From the IMG/VR virus record IMGVR_UViG_3300020060_000010, positions 19,546 to 83,545 of that record: 64,000 bases of DNA; one strand, given 5' to 3'. Source of the DNA: a virus. A program made the translations under genes and the position numbers. Position 1 is the stretch's first letter. Each line of letters begins with the position of its first letter. Shown piece after piece: positions 7,077-14,562 of the stretch. The notes under the pieces were generated by a model, which was given only the letters and a program-made list of their open reading frames with translations, had not been told where the DNA came from and did not search any database.

Positions 7077-7261
7077 GACTCTTCTACCTTGTCGATCGCA
7101 GCCTGTAGCTGACGCGGACTCATAGCCGCGTTAAACGGGTGACGACCACCAAGGTCTACTGATACAGTCCAGCGTCCGCCCTTGAAGCGGACCACGGTTG
7201 CCTCCTTGACACCAACTCCAAACCAGATACGTAGCTTCTCTCCTACTGTGAATTCATTCAT
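7073..7261 (-). CDS. SH3/KOW-like barrel protein, 62 aa
   Basis: FTVGEKLRIWFGVGVKEATVVRFKGGRWTV gives the compact five-strand barrel pattern (split here: FTVGEKLRIWF at 4-14 and ATVVRFKGGRWTV at 20-33). A short helix closes the protein. It overlaps the upstream gene by 8 bases. Confidence 0.75.
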   Translation of the reverse strand: MNEFTVGEKLRIWFGVGVKEATVVRFKGGRWTVSVDLGGRHPFNAAMSPRQLQAAIDKVEES

Positions 7262-7451
7262 TAACTTCCTCCTCTACACTGGCAGCCATAGCTGCAAGGA
7301 ACTCAGCCGCGAGCTTGTTGTCGTGGTTCAGTAGCGCCTGGTTCGGGTTGAATCCGAAGGTGAGGCAGCCCTTGATAATCTTCTCAGTGATACCTGGTGT
7401 ATGGTTCTCGCGAACACGGTACACAATCTCTTCCATGCGGGGATCAGTCAT
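7254..7451 (-). CDS. hypothetical protein, 65 aa
   Basis: Helical and alanine-rich at the C-terminus (AAEFLAAMAASVEEE). First gene after the promoter at 7497-7525. GAGGAG lies about 11 bases before the ATG; a five-codon ORF (MKNND) begins in between and ends on the start codon. Confidence 0.75.
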   Translation of the reverse strand: MTDPRMEEIVYRVRENHTPGITEKIIKGCLTFGFNPNQALLNHDNKLAAEFLAAMAASVEEEVNE

Positions 7452-7496
7452 TATTTTTCATACTCCTCTAGTTAGTAAGCCAAATGCATATCGGTG

Positions 7497-7525
7497 AGTC
7501 TACCGTTTGCATCTCTCCTTGTCAA
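7497..7525 (-). promoter_or_regulatory. promoter, TTGACA-N17-TAGACT
   Basis: Perfect -35; leftward start of the unit from 7451 down to about 4370. It sits in the 77-base gap after the membrane protein gene. Confidence 0.85.
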
Positions 7526-7528
7526 CAC

Positions 7529-7756
7529 TCAGAAGCCATCCTTGTCAAGCGTCTCCTTCAGGCGTCTATGTCGCAGGGCAGCAACGGTGTTCGTAGTACC
7601 CAGGAGAACCAGGATGAACACGTTCAGGATCAGTCCGATGTATTGCATGTCATCAATGAAGAAGGCAAGGGCCATCGCTGCTGCCCCAAGGAATGCCGCG
7701 CTCGCTACCACTACGTTGATAATGTAGTACAGGAGGTGTCTCTTAGAAAGACGCAT
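7529..7756 (-). CDS. two-span membrane protein, 75 aa
   Basis: Two hydrophobic segments at about residues 8-30 and 35-55 with basic ends (MRLSKRH and RHRRLK), predicting a hairpin with both termini inside. ATG 7756 lies within the last codons of the upstream gene. Function unknown; holin-like by size only, with no lysis gene nearby. Confidence 0.75.
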   Translation of the reverse strand: MRLSKRHLLYYIINVVVASAAFLGAAAMALAFFIDDMQYIGLILNVFILVLLGTTNTVAALRHRRLKETLDKDGF

Positions 7757-7955
7757 TGCGAGTGCTCGCAATCTGAGCAGCCGCATCGTCGTATGCCTTG
7801 GCCAGCCCGGCAAGGGCATGGTCAGCGTCACCAAAGTCAAACTTGACACTGATCTCAACCCTTGGTGTCACATTGCGATCTTGTGCCGACAACGGCGACC
7901 CAGTAGCAATTGACTCCTTGACAACCGAGACATGTACACGTGGTGTGGTAGTCAT
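7743..7955 (-). CDS. hypothetical protein, 70 aa
   Basis: Beta-rich N-terminal part (RVHVSVVKES, PRVEISVKFDFG) then an alanine-rich helix. AGGGAG is five bases before ATG 7955. First gene after the promoter at 7992-8020. Confidence 0.75.
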   Translation of the reverse strand: MTTTPRVHVSVVKESIATGSPLSAQDRNVTPRVEISVKFDFGDADHALAGLAKAYDDAAAQIASTRNASF

Positions 7956-7988
7956 CGGCACTCCCTTCTCTGTGATGTAGCTTACTGT

Positions 7989-8144
7989 CTAAACGTACGC
8001 TCTTGCCCGCGCCTTGTCAAGCCTTTGCGCTATCTTATCTGTCTTGATGCAATCTGCCACGTAGGTAGCGATGTTGATACCTGCGTAGATGCCGAACAAG
8101 CCTGTTACTCCAAATCCGATCGCTGTGAAGATTTTCTTGACCAT
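7989..8144 (-). CDS. membrane peptide, 51 aa
   Basis: A short frame with AAGGAG nine bases before the ATG. One hydrophobic segment at about residues 5-30 (KKIFTAIGFGVTGLFG start), then a basic tail (KARARAYV). The next promoter lies inside its 3' end. Confidence 0.75.
   Translation of the reverse strand: MVKKIFTAIGFGVTGLFGIYAGINIATYVADCIKTDKIAQRLDKARARAYV
7992..8020 (-). promoter_or_regulatory. promoter, TTGACA-N17-TACGTT
   Basis: Embedded in the final codons of the 51-aa membrane peptide gene and reads into the 70-aa gene at 7955. Confidence 0.8.
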
Positions 8145-8539
8145 TCTGCTGGACTCCTTTTCGCGTGTAGTTTCATCTGCTTCTTGGCGTACCTGATAAA
8201 GTTCTTCCGATACGCACGTTCTACCTTGTCAGAGCCTGCTTCGTCGATATAGTCCTTGAGCGCGAGCCGTGCAGCTTTCCGTACTGGACGCTCAATCAGA
8301 CGTAGCTTGACGTAGGTCACGACTGCGACAACCAACATCCACGGCCACAAGAACAGCATGGCGTGGTCGAAGTGGCTCCGGACCTGATCAAAGTGTAGAC
8401 CAGAGTCCTGATACTCATGGAGAAGGTTGTTCAGAAACCGCTCGTTCTTGGCGTGAACGCGGCCAGTGTAGAACACGAAGCCGAGACCGACAACGACGTA
8501 GCCGAGCACACAGAGCAGGAAGACACTGAAAGGACTCAT
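8105..8539 (-). CDS. membrane protein, 144 aa
   Basis: Two hydrophobic spans, about residues 3-23 and 60-80, with long charged helical stretches between and after (KNERFLNNLL; RKAARLALKDYI). Coupled by ATGA to the upstream gene. No family recognised. Confidence 0.8.
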   Translation of the reverse strand: MSPFSVFLLCVLGYVVVGLGFVFYTGRVHAKNERFLNNLLHEYQDSGLHFDQVRSHFDHAMLFLWPWMLVVAVVTYVKLRLIERPVRKAARLALKDYIDEAGSDKVERAYRKNFIRYAKKQMKLHAKRSPAEWSRKSSQRSDLE

Positions 8540-8793
8540 TCTGCCTTCTTGTCAAACAGATGCTTAAAATCAAAATTGGGCTTAGCAGGGCCAAAAGAAC
8601 TCGTCCACGCGCGGCTAAGATTGACATGGAGGTGCTCTAGATGGCCAGGAACAAATGCCTCTGTCTTCTCGTCATCCTCAATCCAGATATCAATGCCGAA
8701 ATCAGAAAGCTTATCGGTCACTGTCTCGAACAGTTCCTCCAGACGCTCCTTGATTAGCTCCTTGTTCAGTTCAAACTTTAGTCTCTTAGTCAT
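8536..8793 (-). CDS. hypothetical protein, 85 aa
   Basis: An N-terminal charged helix (LNKELIKERLEELFETV) precedes a beta-like core. ATGA overlaps at both ends place it firmly in the operon. Confidence 0.8.
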   Translation of the reverse strand: MTKRLKFELNKELIKERLEELFETVTDKLSDFGIDIWIEDDEKTEAFVPGHLEHLHVNLSRAWTSSFGPAKPNFDFKHLFDKKAE

Positions 8794-9083
8794 CGTGCCT
8801 CACGTGCCTTCTTTAGTCGTTCTCCTGCAGCAAGACGCTGCTCTTCTGTCATAACTCGCTTGGTCTGACGCTTGACGCCACTGGTTGGTGACCACTGCCC
8901 CATTGGTACAGTTGCTTCAATCCAGCGAGTGCGGCCATAACGACCCTCTCGTACGATTGTTACCCCCGGATGACGTTCCAGCTTTGTGATATCCCTAGCA
9001 ACACAACTGTAAATGCGAACAAAGTCCTCGCCCATGTTGTTGATACAAATTGTCTCTTGTTCTGGAACTGTTACTGCTGCCAT
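8790..9083 (-). CDS. hypothetical protein, 97 aa
   Basis: The basic C-terminal half (SGVKRQTKRVMTEEQRLAAG) could contact nucleic acid; the N-terminal half is strand-rich. AAGGAGGAGTT before the ATG. Unknown family. Confidence 0.8.
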   Translation of the reverse strand: MAAVTVPEQETICINNMGEDFVRIYSCVARDITKLERHPGVTIVREGRYGRTRWIEATVPMGQWSPTSGVKRQTKRVMTEEQRLAAGERLKKAREAR

Positions 9084-9092
9084 AACTCCTCC

Positions 9093-9302
9093 TTAGTTTT
9101 GAATTCTCTTGATTGACATTCTCACTACGTTGTGTCGGTTGATCAGGACACGCTCTGTCTCTGTCTCGTATAGCTTTGCTGAGCCTCTGTGCGCGTCCAG
9201 AAGAAAGCCAGCGAAATCTGCACCAGTGACAGTGTAGTACTCAACCTGACCGCTCTCGTAGAGAAACGTCACTTCGATAATGCTCTCGTCAGTTAGATCC
9301 AT
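9093..9302 (-). CDS. hypothetical protein, 69 aa
   Basis: Starts at ATG 9302 (MDLTDESIIEV), where GGAAGGGAACC is ideally spaced; an earlier ATG at 9317 is less likely. Strand-rich (VTFLYESGQVEYYTV), a compact beta domain. Confidence 0.75.
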   Translation of the reverse strand: MDLTDESIIEVTFLYESGQVEYYTVTGADFAGFLLDAHRGSAKLYETETERVLINRHNVVRMSIKRIQN

Positions 9303-9332
9303 GGTTCCCTTCCACATAAAGCAATAACCTCA

Positions 9333-9361
9333 ACCCTACCAGAGGATTGAGGCTACTACAA
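9333..9361 (-). promoter_or_regulatory. promoter, TTGTAG-N17-TAGGGT
   Basis: Moderate -35, good -10, reading into 9093-9302. The -10 lies within an imperfect hairpin (CCTCAA and TTGAGG arms, 9330-9354) and shares CCTACCAG with the promoter region at 11402-11431. Confidence 0.6.
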
Positions 9362-9369
9362 GGGGTTGA

Positions 9370-9600
9370 TCAGTTAAATCTACGTTGCACATCCAGGACG
9401 CGGCCATGCTTGTCCAGACAGATTGGTACTGTACCTTGCTCGGACACGTGGCCACCTTTGGCTACACAATCGTCGCGGAAGAAATTCATCTGTCTGATAC
9501 TGGCCCAGGAGCCGAGCACCACTACGAGCACGACAAATACAAGTACGCTGATTACGAATCGCGTAACGAACTTCACCGTCTTATCATCAGTAGTAGCCAT
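9370..9600 (-). CDS. single-span membrane protein, 76 aa, probably leaderless
   Basis: One transmembrane segment at about 12-32, then an external domain with DCVAKGG, C-L-D-K-H-G-R-V-L and a final RRF. It is a paralogue of the 79-aa protein at 11441-11680 (same spacing of two cysteines and the GRVL...RRF end). TATAAT sits seven bases before the ATG and no ribosome-binding site is present, which fits a leaderless message. Confidence 0.8.
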   Translation of the reverse strand: MATTDDKTVKFVTRFVISVLVFVVLVVVLGSWASIRQMNFFRDDCVAKGGHVSEQGTVPICLDKHGRVLDVQRRFN

Positions 9601-9607
9601 GATACCA

Positions 9608-9613
9608 ATTATA
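9608..9613 (-). promoter_or_regulatory. -10 element TATAAT for a leaderless gene
   Basis: Consensus hexamer ending seven bases upstream of ATG 9600; no recognisable -35. Located in the 15-base gap after thyX. Confidence 0.6.
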
Positions 9614-9615
9614 AC

Positions 9616-10332
9616 CTACGGTGAGACTCTGCCGGAAGTGACAAAGGCAGCATGAGTAACTGGCATCTTCTCTTGGAAATACTGTTCCGCCTGCTCAGCG
9701 AGGATCTCGATCTCTCGTTGCGGGTAGGAAGGAAAGGTGCTTCCTACTACATTTCGACGCAGAGACATGAAGTTCATCATGGACCGCGCATTGATGGTCA
9801 GATAGACAGATGAGTAGATATTGACTGGAAGGACCAATCGTGCCACTTCGCGAGCAATACCAGTGTCGAGAAGCTCCTGGTAGTGTCCGTACGCGGCCTG
9901 TGCTGCCGAACGTATCCTGTGGTCCACCACGAACTTCTGCGCATCGGTACCTGCTACGAATGTGTATGCACCTGGCTTCCCTTGCTGAACGAGGTTGCGA
10001 TTCTCATCCGGCACGTAGAAAAGAGGCTTCATCTCGCGATATCTGGCTGACTCCTCGGAATAACTGCTTATACGATGCTTGACCAGTTCGCGCATGACGA
10101 AGATAGGCGCATGAAAGTAGAAGGTGAAGTAGGAGTGCTCAAAAGGAACACCGTGACGATCTCGCATCAAATAATTGATGAGTCCTACGTTCTTCCCAGT
10201 CATCTCGTGGCTGTTGTGTAGAGAACGTTCACCAGAAGTGGAAACCCGTGCCGCTTGGCAAACCCGTCCATCTCCTCCGAGAAAATCAACCAACTCAGCC
10301 GTAATCTTACTGGTGAATTCAACTTCAGGCAT
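9616..10332 (-). CDS. thyX: flavin-dependent thymidylate synthase ThyX, 238 aa
   Basis: Makes dTMP from dUMP with methylenetetrahydrofolate, FAD and NADPH. The ThyX signature is at residues 85-98 as K-H-R-I-S-S-Y-S-E-E-S-A-R-Y, with lysine where the family usually has the first arginine of RHR. FEHSYFTFY (65-73) and the C-terminal N-x-R-S-M-M-N-F segment, followed by RRNV, are also typical. Length matches the family. It supplies thymidylate for phage DNA synthesis and is a common actinophage gene. Start overlaps the upstream gene by 8 bases. Confidence 0.96.
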   Translation of the reverse strand: MPEVEFTSKITAELVDFLGGDGRVCQAARVSTSGERSLHNSHEMTGKNVGLINYLMRDRHGVPFEHSYFTFYFHAPIFVMRELVKHRISSYSEESARYREMKPLFYVPDENRNLVQQGKPGAYTFVAGTDAQKFVVDHRIRSAAQAAYGHYQELLDTGIAREVARLVLPVNIYSSVYLTINARSMMNFMSLRRNVVGSTFPSYPQREIEILAEQAEQYFQEKMPVTHAAFVTSGRVSP

Positions 10333-10528
10333 GATCGCCTTCGAAACCCCAGCCGATCGGGCGGACGCGATGATACTTTACTTCCAATTCAGCCAGTGTA
10401 TAAAATTCAGTTCCGCCCACTGCAACCCAACAGTCCTGCCTGACGCGCCAACGGTCGCGGATATAATCGAGCGATTCGCCATTAGCCTGTACACATTCCA
10501 CTAGGACCGGGACGTTCGGCAGGCTCAC
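10325..10528 (-). CDS. hypothetical protein, 67 aa
   Basis: A mixed alpha/beta protein (CWVAVGGTEFYTLAELEVKY) joined to thyX by an 8-base overlap and to the lipoprotein upstream by ATGA. No motif known. Confidence 0.75.
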   Translation of the reverse strand: MSLPNVPVLVECVQANGESLDYIRDRWRVRQDCWVAVGGTEFYTLAELEVKYHRVRPIGWGFEGDHA

Positions 10529-10755
10529 TTCTTGGCTCCACAGTTAGAAGACTTGAATACGCAGACTGTTACTTGACTGGTAGGCTCACCCAGGACAAAC
10601 TTGGGCGGCTTGATCTTCTTACTCTTCTTTGCGGCCTGGAGAGGTAGAACGTTGCCTCCGTCTGGCTTGGAGCCTGGTGGTGCCTTTGGTGGGTCACAAG
10701 CAGCAAGTCCAGTCGCTACAAGGACAGCTACTACAGCTACAATAAGCTTCTTCAC
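10525..10755 (-). CDS. putative lipoprotein, 76 aa
   Basis: Signal peptide MKKLIVAVVAVL with lipobox LAAC, cysteine 20. The mature chain is Pro/Lys-rich and ends C-V-F-K-S-S-N-C, matching the end of the lipoprotein at 3415-3639, so the two are probably diverged paralogues. GTG start overlaps the upstream stop. Confidence 0.82.
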   Translation of the reverse strand: MKKLIVAVVAVLVATGLAACDPPKAPPGSKPDGGNVLPLQAAKKSKKIKPPKFVLGEPTSQVTVCVFKSSNCGAKK

Positions 10756-11201
10756 TTGATAGCTCCCTTCAAGGTGTTGATGAACTCTTCGGCGTCTTGT
10801 AGACGACGCTCAAGCTCAAGGTAATCATCATTATTTGGACTCTTGACTACACGCGTTACCAGCTTTTCCACTCGGTCTTCAAGCTGCTCTAGGCGACCCG
10901 ACTCATTCATCATAAAGCGACGGCTGGACTCGTCAGCAAGATCTCGTACGACACTAACCAGCTTCTCGTAGTCAGGGCTTGGATCTTCAGCGGCTGGGTC
11001 CTTATCTTCTGCTAAATCGTCCATTACAAAGTAATCAGTAGGGAAGCTATAGCGGTATCCGTAAACTGACTCCTTGTTGCGGTTATCAGCGAGCGCAACA
11101 ACATCAGTATATTTGTCGCCAGAAGAAGTAACAACTCCCACGAGCCAACTGCCATACTGTGGCTTCTTTAGCCTGACTGTGCTTCCTAGCTTAAAGCTCA
11201 T
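10752..11201 (-). CDS. SH3/KOW-like barrel plus coiled coil, 149 aa
   Basis: Starts MSFKLGSTVRLKKPQ with GAGGAGACAAA ahead of ATG 11201. Residues 4-50 form the small-barrel signature (LVGVVTSSGDKYTDVV). Residues 75-145 are a coiled coil (RLEQLEDRVEKLVTRV; LELERRLQDAEEF). The barrel start is close to that of the 110-aa protein at 22486-22818. Confidence 0.82.
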   Translation of the reverse strand: MSFKLGSTVRLKKPQYGSWLVGVVTSSGDKYTDVVALADNRNKESVYGYRYSFPTDYFVMDDLAEDKDPAAEDPSPDYEKLVSVVRDLADESSRRFMMNESGRLEQLEDRVEKLVTRVVKSPNNDDYLELERRLQDAEEFINTLKGAIK

Positions 11202-11368
11202 TTTGTCTCCTCTTTTAGTGGTGGTGGCCATTTCGTGCCTAAGTAGTGAAGTTTTCCTGCCTCGTCCAGACGGCAAAACAGTTTCCCCGCAATGGAACGA
11301 ATAATCACTATGCCTTCCGGCAAGTAGCGTGGCTCGATCTTCTTTGACCAAGGCCAGTTGATCTGCAT
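11198..11368 (-). CDS. small protein, 56 aa
   Basis: First gene after the promoter at 11402-11431. GGGAGGAGATCAG precedes the ATG and its TGA overlaps the next ATG. The N-terminus is tryptophan- and proline-rich (INWPWSKK); YLPEGIVIIRSI and GKLFCRLDEAGKLHYLG give a beta-hairpin pattern. Confidence 0.75.
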   Translation of the reverse strand: MQINWPWSKKIEPRYLPEGIVIIRSIAGKLFCRLDEAGKLHYLGTKWPPPLKEETK

Positions 11369-11401
11369 CTGATCTCCTCCCGTGAAACAGTGATACCCCT
11401 A

Positions 11402-11431
11402 AACCTACCAGGTCCAGGGGCGCACAGTCAA
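11402..11431 (-). promoter_or_regulatory. promoter, TTGACT-N18-TAGGTT
   Basis: Leftward into 11198-11368. An interrupted hairpin (CCCCT/AGGGG with an inner GACCT/AGGTT step, 11397-11420) covers the -10 and spacer, as at 9333-9361. Confidence 0.8.
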
Positions 11432-11440
11432 TAGGTTGGA

Positions 11441-11680
11441 TCAGAAAAATCTACGCTCTACGTTGGTGAGAACTCGACCATCCTCGTCAATGCAGATAGA
11501 GACCGCGCCGGTATCAAGTACCGTGCCGCCTACAGCAGCGCAGTCCTGCTTGTAGAAGTTGATCTGACGGTTACTCAGGATGATACCGCCCACTACCACG
11601 ATAGTGATGAGGATGATAAAAACGATGAGCGACCGGAACAGCCACTTGGTTCCTACAGCTTCAGCAATGTCATTATTCAT
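11441..11680 (-). CDS. single-span membrane protein, 79 aa, probably leaderless
   Basis: Paralogue of 9370-9600: transmembrane span at about 14-36, then DCAAVGGTV, C-I-D-E-D-G-R-V-L and RRF at the end. TATAAT (11687-11692) lies six bases before the ATG and no ribosome-binding site is visible, as for its paralogue. Confidence 0.8.
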   Translation of the reverse strand: MNNDIAEAVGTKWLFRSLIVFIILITIVVVGGIILSNRQINFYKQDCAAVGGTVLDTGAVSICIDEDGRVLTNVERRFF

Positions 11681-11686
11681 AATCGT

Positions 11687-11692
11687 ATTATA
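11687..11692 (-). promoter_or_regulatory. -10 element TATAAT for a leaderless gene
   Basis: Six bases before ATG 11680, no evident -35. Confidence 0.55.
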
Positions 11693-11728
11693 CCTTATCT
11701 CTTACATCCACATTATGGAACAAAAGTT

Positions 11729-11842
11729 TCATCCGAAGCTCCCGAAACCGCTGAAATGTGATACCGTAAAGTAAATAGTCATCAAGATTACAAAGTAGAG
11801 CACGATTAGGATGGCTCTTGGCTTCGTTGTTCTCTTACTCAT
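11729..11842 (-). CDS. single-span membrane peptide, 37 aa
   Basis: Begins MSKRTTKPR, followed by a hydrophobic span (AILIVLYFVILMTIYF) and a short tail. GGAAGGAAAGCC precedes the ATG. Positive N-terminus predicts N-in orientation. Confidence 0.7.
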   Translation of the reverse strand: MSKRTTKPRAILIVLYFVILMTIYFTVSHFSGFGSFG

Positions 11843-11872
11843 GGCTTTCCTTCCGGCAGGATCATATCTAAT

Positions 11873-11901
11873 ATCATACAGGAATCCTTAGATCCTTACA
11901 A
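11873..11901 (-). promoter_or_regulatory. promoter, TTGTAA-N17-TATGAT
   Basis: In the 65-base gap after the 2H phosphoesterase gene, reading into the 37-aa membrane peptide. Confidence 0.6.
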
Positions 11902-11907
11902 AGTATA

Positions 11908-12471
11908 CTAATTAGATGCTGGTGCTCTACCATAGTCAAGGCCCACTGGCTTCAACTTGGTCCCGTTAAAACGGCGTCCGAATGCAGAGATAGCTTCCTT
12001 CTCATTCTCCTTCTTGACATAGCCCAGTGTGATATGTGGCTTGTAGCCAGGATGAGTGTCAATGTGAGGCAGGAAGGAAAGACGATCATGAGCTTCCATG
12101 ATGTTGTCGGTCAGTTTGATATGTCCGACAATACAAGCATAGTTAGGCTCGTCCTTGTAGGAGGAAGGGAAAGATCCTACCTTCTCCAGAACTGGCGCTT
12201 CTGGCTCCCAGCCGGACAGTACCTTGTCCACTGCTGCGCGGATAGTGTTGGCGTTGCGGAGGAGGCCATAGAGCAGCGTTACATGGTCTCCAGCATTGAT
12301 TCCCTTGATGTAGCGATAGTCAGGATTCTCAGAGTAGTACTCCCACTCCTTAGGCACGATGAAGTCGGTCTTGAGCTTCTCTACCTTGAGCATGACACAA
12401 CCCATCTTGGGTACGTCGATGCCGAAGTAAGCCTTCAGTACATCCTTGTAGTCGTTTGCATTAATGCTCAT
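11908..12471 (-). CDS. 2H phosphoesterase (2'-5' RNA ligase-like), 187 aa
   Basis: Two HxT motifs, H63-V-T65 and H145-I-T147, separated by about 80 residues, define the 2H (LigT-like) superfamily. Members hydrolyse 2'-5' or cyclic phosphodiester bonds; relatives in phages degrade host cyclic or 2'-5' oligonucleotide signals, so an anti-defence role is plausible but not shown. The start has a GGAGAAGCGA site. Length fits a single-domain member. Confidence 0.85.
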   Translation of the reverse strand: MSINANDYKDVLKAYFGIDVPKMGCVMLKVEKLKTDFIVPKEWEYYSENPDYRYIKGINAGDHVTLLYGLLRNANTIRAAVDKVLSGWEPEAPVLEKVGSFPSSYKDEPNYACIVGHIKLTDNIMEAHDRLSFLPHIDTHPGYKPHITLGYVKKENEKEAISAFGRRFNGTKLKPVGLDYGRAPASN

Positions 12472-12492
12472 TCGCTTCTCCTTCTGTGTAGG

Positions 12493-12729
12493 TCAGTCCC
12501 ATGTCGCGTCTTCGTATTCTTCGGCGAGAGACAAAGACATAGAGTTGGCTCTCTTCAGCGCCTCTGCCCAGGTTGCATGGTGGAAGATGTTATCGTAGCC
12601 TCCGACACCGCCAAGCTCCCGAGCGCGCCAAGTGTGTCCATCTACGATGTGCTTCTTCAGTATACGCGCCCAAGGATACTCAGGATCAACCTTTCCGCCG
12701 ATTAGACGGATCTTCTTTACCTCAGCCAT
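12493..12729 (-). CDS. hypothetical protein, 78 aa
   Basis: Basic N-terminal half with IRLIGGKV, aromatic centre and an acidic helical end (LSLAEEYEDATW). Overlaps the upstream gene by 8 bases (ATGGCTGA). Confidence 0.75.
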   Translation of the reverse strand: MAEVKKIRLIGGKVDPEYPWARILKKHIVDGHTWRARELGGVGGYDNIFHHATWAEALKRANSMSLSLAEEYEDATWD

Positions 12730-12895
12730 CTACTTCCTCAACAATCTCCTGTAGCTTCTCGCCAATCTCAACCTCTACTGGCTTATTGCCGCGATAGTCT
12801 GTGTTCTGTAGATTATGTGCGAGTACGGCTACCTTACGGACTGCTGCCCAAAGTGCATTGTACTCTTCTTCGTCAATCTCCATACTATCACTCAT
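12722..12895 (-). CDS. small acidic protein, 57 aa
   Basis: Two acidic helices (DSMEIDEEEYNALWAAV and EIGEKLQEIVEEV) around a short linker. Its ATG and stop both overlap neighbours by 8 bases, supporting a real gene. Confidence 0.75.
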   Translation of the reverse strand: MSDSMEIDEEEYNALWAAVRKVAVLAHNLQNTDYRGNKPVEVEIGEKLQEIVEEVDG

Positions 12896-13064
12896 CACGC
12901 CACTCCTTAATCAGTTTGAGTACCTGTCGGCTTATATGGTTCTTCTGATTGTGCTTAGCCGCATAGTCTTCGATGTCATTGACAAGCGATAGTAGTCTAT
13001 GCGCCTCCTTCTCGTAATTCACCAAAAGCCACTTACTGTCCGCGCGAAGGTCATCGCTGTTCAT
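12888..13064 (-). CDS. small helical protein, 58 aa
   Basis: Helical with alternating charge (KWLLVNYEKEAHRLLSLV). The start overlaps the upstream stop by ATGA and the stop lies within the next start region. Confidence 0.75.
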   Translation of the reverse strand: MNSDDLRADSKWLLVNYEKEAHRLLSLVNDIEDYAAKHNQKNHISRQVLKLIKEWRDE

Positions 13065-13267
13065 AACCGATCCTCCAGCTTAGCAATGATACTACGGTGA
13101 CTCACCCAGTGATACATTTCCTCTGCGCTCCAACGATAGTCCTTGGCGATTTCAACTAGAGCCGCGACAAACTGGTCTTCAGCCTCCCCAATCGCCTCGT
13201 AGGTATCCTCGTGTCGCATGTCCTCGTAGTCTTCGTCAGACATGCTCGGATCGTCATTGTAACTCAC
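13061..13267 (-). CDS. acidic helical protein, 68 aa
   Basis: The first 25 residues are extremely acidic (DEDYEDMRHEDTYE), the rest helical. Acidic small proteins of this kind can mimic DNA, but no specific match is recognised. Confidence 0.75.
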   Translation of the reverse strand: MSYNDDPSMSDEDYEDMRHEDTYEAIGEAEDQFVAALVEIAKDYRWSAEEMYHWVSHRSIIAKLEDRL

Positions 13268-13503
13268 AGTTCCTCCTTCAGCGCCGTTGGATGAGACCTA
13301 CCGATAGATGTAATGGTTACGCGGTGTTCGTCGTAGGTGCCAAAGTAATGCGTTGTATTGTAAACTAAGCTATTGACGAAATGGAATGGAGGAATGATGA
13401 ATCCATACTTGTCCGCCGAAACTACAATACCTTCTACCTTGGTCCCGTTGTCCAGCTTGAGTGATACAAAGTCGCCCTTCTGGATCTTCTGTGGATCAAG
13501 CAT
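13264..13503 (-). CDS. SH3/KOW-like barrel protein, 79 aa
   Basis: KGDFVSLKLDNGTKVEGIVVSADKY provides the barrel signature at residues 9-30 (quoted here as KGDFVSLKLDNG and VEGIVVSADKY). Abuts the gene upstream with a one-base overlap. Confidence 0.78.
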   Translation of the reverse strand: MLDPQKIQKGDFVSLKLDNGTKVEGIVVSADKYGFIIPPFHFVNSLVYNTTHYFGTYDEHRVTITSIGRSHPTALKEEL

Positions 13504-13892
13504 CAGAAACCTGCCTTCACTGTCTCGATAGCGCGGTTATATTCTTCTGAGTTCTCTTCGTAGTAGCCGTTATCAAGGCGGTCCTTCGTACAAGGGACAC
13601 AATCGCACTCTTCGTCGGAGTCACCGTGAATCCAATCGATCCGGCCGATGTTGAGCCAACCGTAGCCGTAGACATCGATGCTGCCAGCGATAGCGTAGTC
13701 ACCGTCCATGTAGAGCCAGTAGATATCTTGGCCGCGTCCAGTTCGGGTCTCTTCGAGGTAGTCTACCATCATATTATGGCTGTAGTACGAATGATCAATG
13801 TGGATGCCGTAGTCGTTGCGGAGAGAATTAAATACGCGCTCTACTTCGGCAATCTGCTTGTCTGTCATCTTGCTCTTGATAAAGCCGCTCAT
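13503..13892 (-). CDS. hypothetical protein, 129 aa
   Basis: Start MSGFIKSK at 13892 uses the ATGA overlap. The central region is Tyr/Trp/Asp-rich (DIYWLYMDGDYAIAG) and a C-D-C-V-P-C motif near residue 100 may bind a metal. Function unknown. Confidence 0.78.
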   Translation of the reverse strand: MSGFIKSKMTDKQIAEVERVFNSLRNDYGIHIDHSYYSHNMMVDYLEETRTGRGQDIYWLYMDGDYAIAGSIDVYGYGWLNIGRIDWIHGDSDEECDCVPCTKDRLDNGYYEENSEEYNRAIETVKAGF

Positions 13893-14140
13893 GATACAGG
13901 CCATCCGTACTTGCGAACATATTCATCCAGCGCATCGCCGACGCTATCTTTGCGCAAGCTATCGTGAATATAGTTGGTGTCGATATCCCAGCGCTTTGCT
14001 ACTGGCTCAAGAGATAGAAAGAACTCTACCCAGGCAGTTTTAACGGCGTCTTCGAACACTTCGTAACGAACATCCAAACCTTCATCAGATAGCTCGTCAT
14101 ATTCTTTGTCCCAGTACTGTGCCTTAATTCCGTCATCCAT
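13889..14140 (-). CDS. hypothetical protein, 83 aa
   Basis: AAGGAGACAAGTC fixes ATG 14140. Helical, acidic, with EEFxxxL-type spacing. Sits between the zinc-binding 142-aa gene and the 129-aa gene in one operon. Confidence 0.75.
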   Translation of the reverse strand: MDDGIKAQYWDKEYDELSDEGLDVRYEVFEDAVKTAWVEFFLSLEPVAKRWDIDTNYIHDSLRKDSVGDALDEYVRKYGWPVS

Positions 14141-14561
14141 GACTTGTCTCCTTATATACTCGTACGAGTGCTGGATGTTCTGCGCGCCATTGTGCCCACG
14201 AATCATCCGTCAGTTTCCAATCAATCCATTCCTGGATATCAGGCTTGCCCGGAAGCGGTGCTTCACCCTTCGCACATCTTTCACATACTTCAGCGTACAC
14301 CATATCATTGTTATCGTCTAGAGTGTATGTATCCTCATCATCCCAATCAACCGGCTCACCAGTGATTGAATGCCAAGAGCCAAACTGAAGATGTAGTTCA
14401 CAAAAGAACAGACCACAACCATGTTCTCCACCATACGGCTTGGAACCACAGACGTATCCTAGTCCGCGATCAATCTGTACCTGACAACCAGGATGGTCAC
14501 ATTCTGCGGGAACACCATAGCCGATGTCTCGACCGTTATGGTATCCAATCTGCCAACCCAT
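14133..14561 (-). CDS. zinc-binding protein, 142 aa
   Basis: Cysteine/histidine pairs in order: CDHPGC (about 22-27), C-G-S-K (39), HGCGLFFCELHL (about 47-58) and CERC (about 95-98). This suggests two zinc sites of treble-clef or RING-like spacing. An acidic stretch links them. Relatives are widespread in actinophages but uncharacterised. ATG 14561 lies one base after the upstream stop. Confidence 0.8.
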   Translation of the reverse strand: MGWQIGYHNGRDIGYGVPAECDHPGCQVQIDRGLGYVCGSKPYGGEHGCGLFFCELHLQFGSWHSITGEPVDWDDEDTYTLDDNNDMVYAEVCERCAKGEAPLPGKPDIQEWIDWKLTDDSWAQWRAEHPALVRVYKETSHG

Positions 14562-14562
14562 G

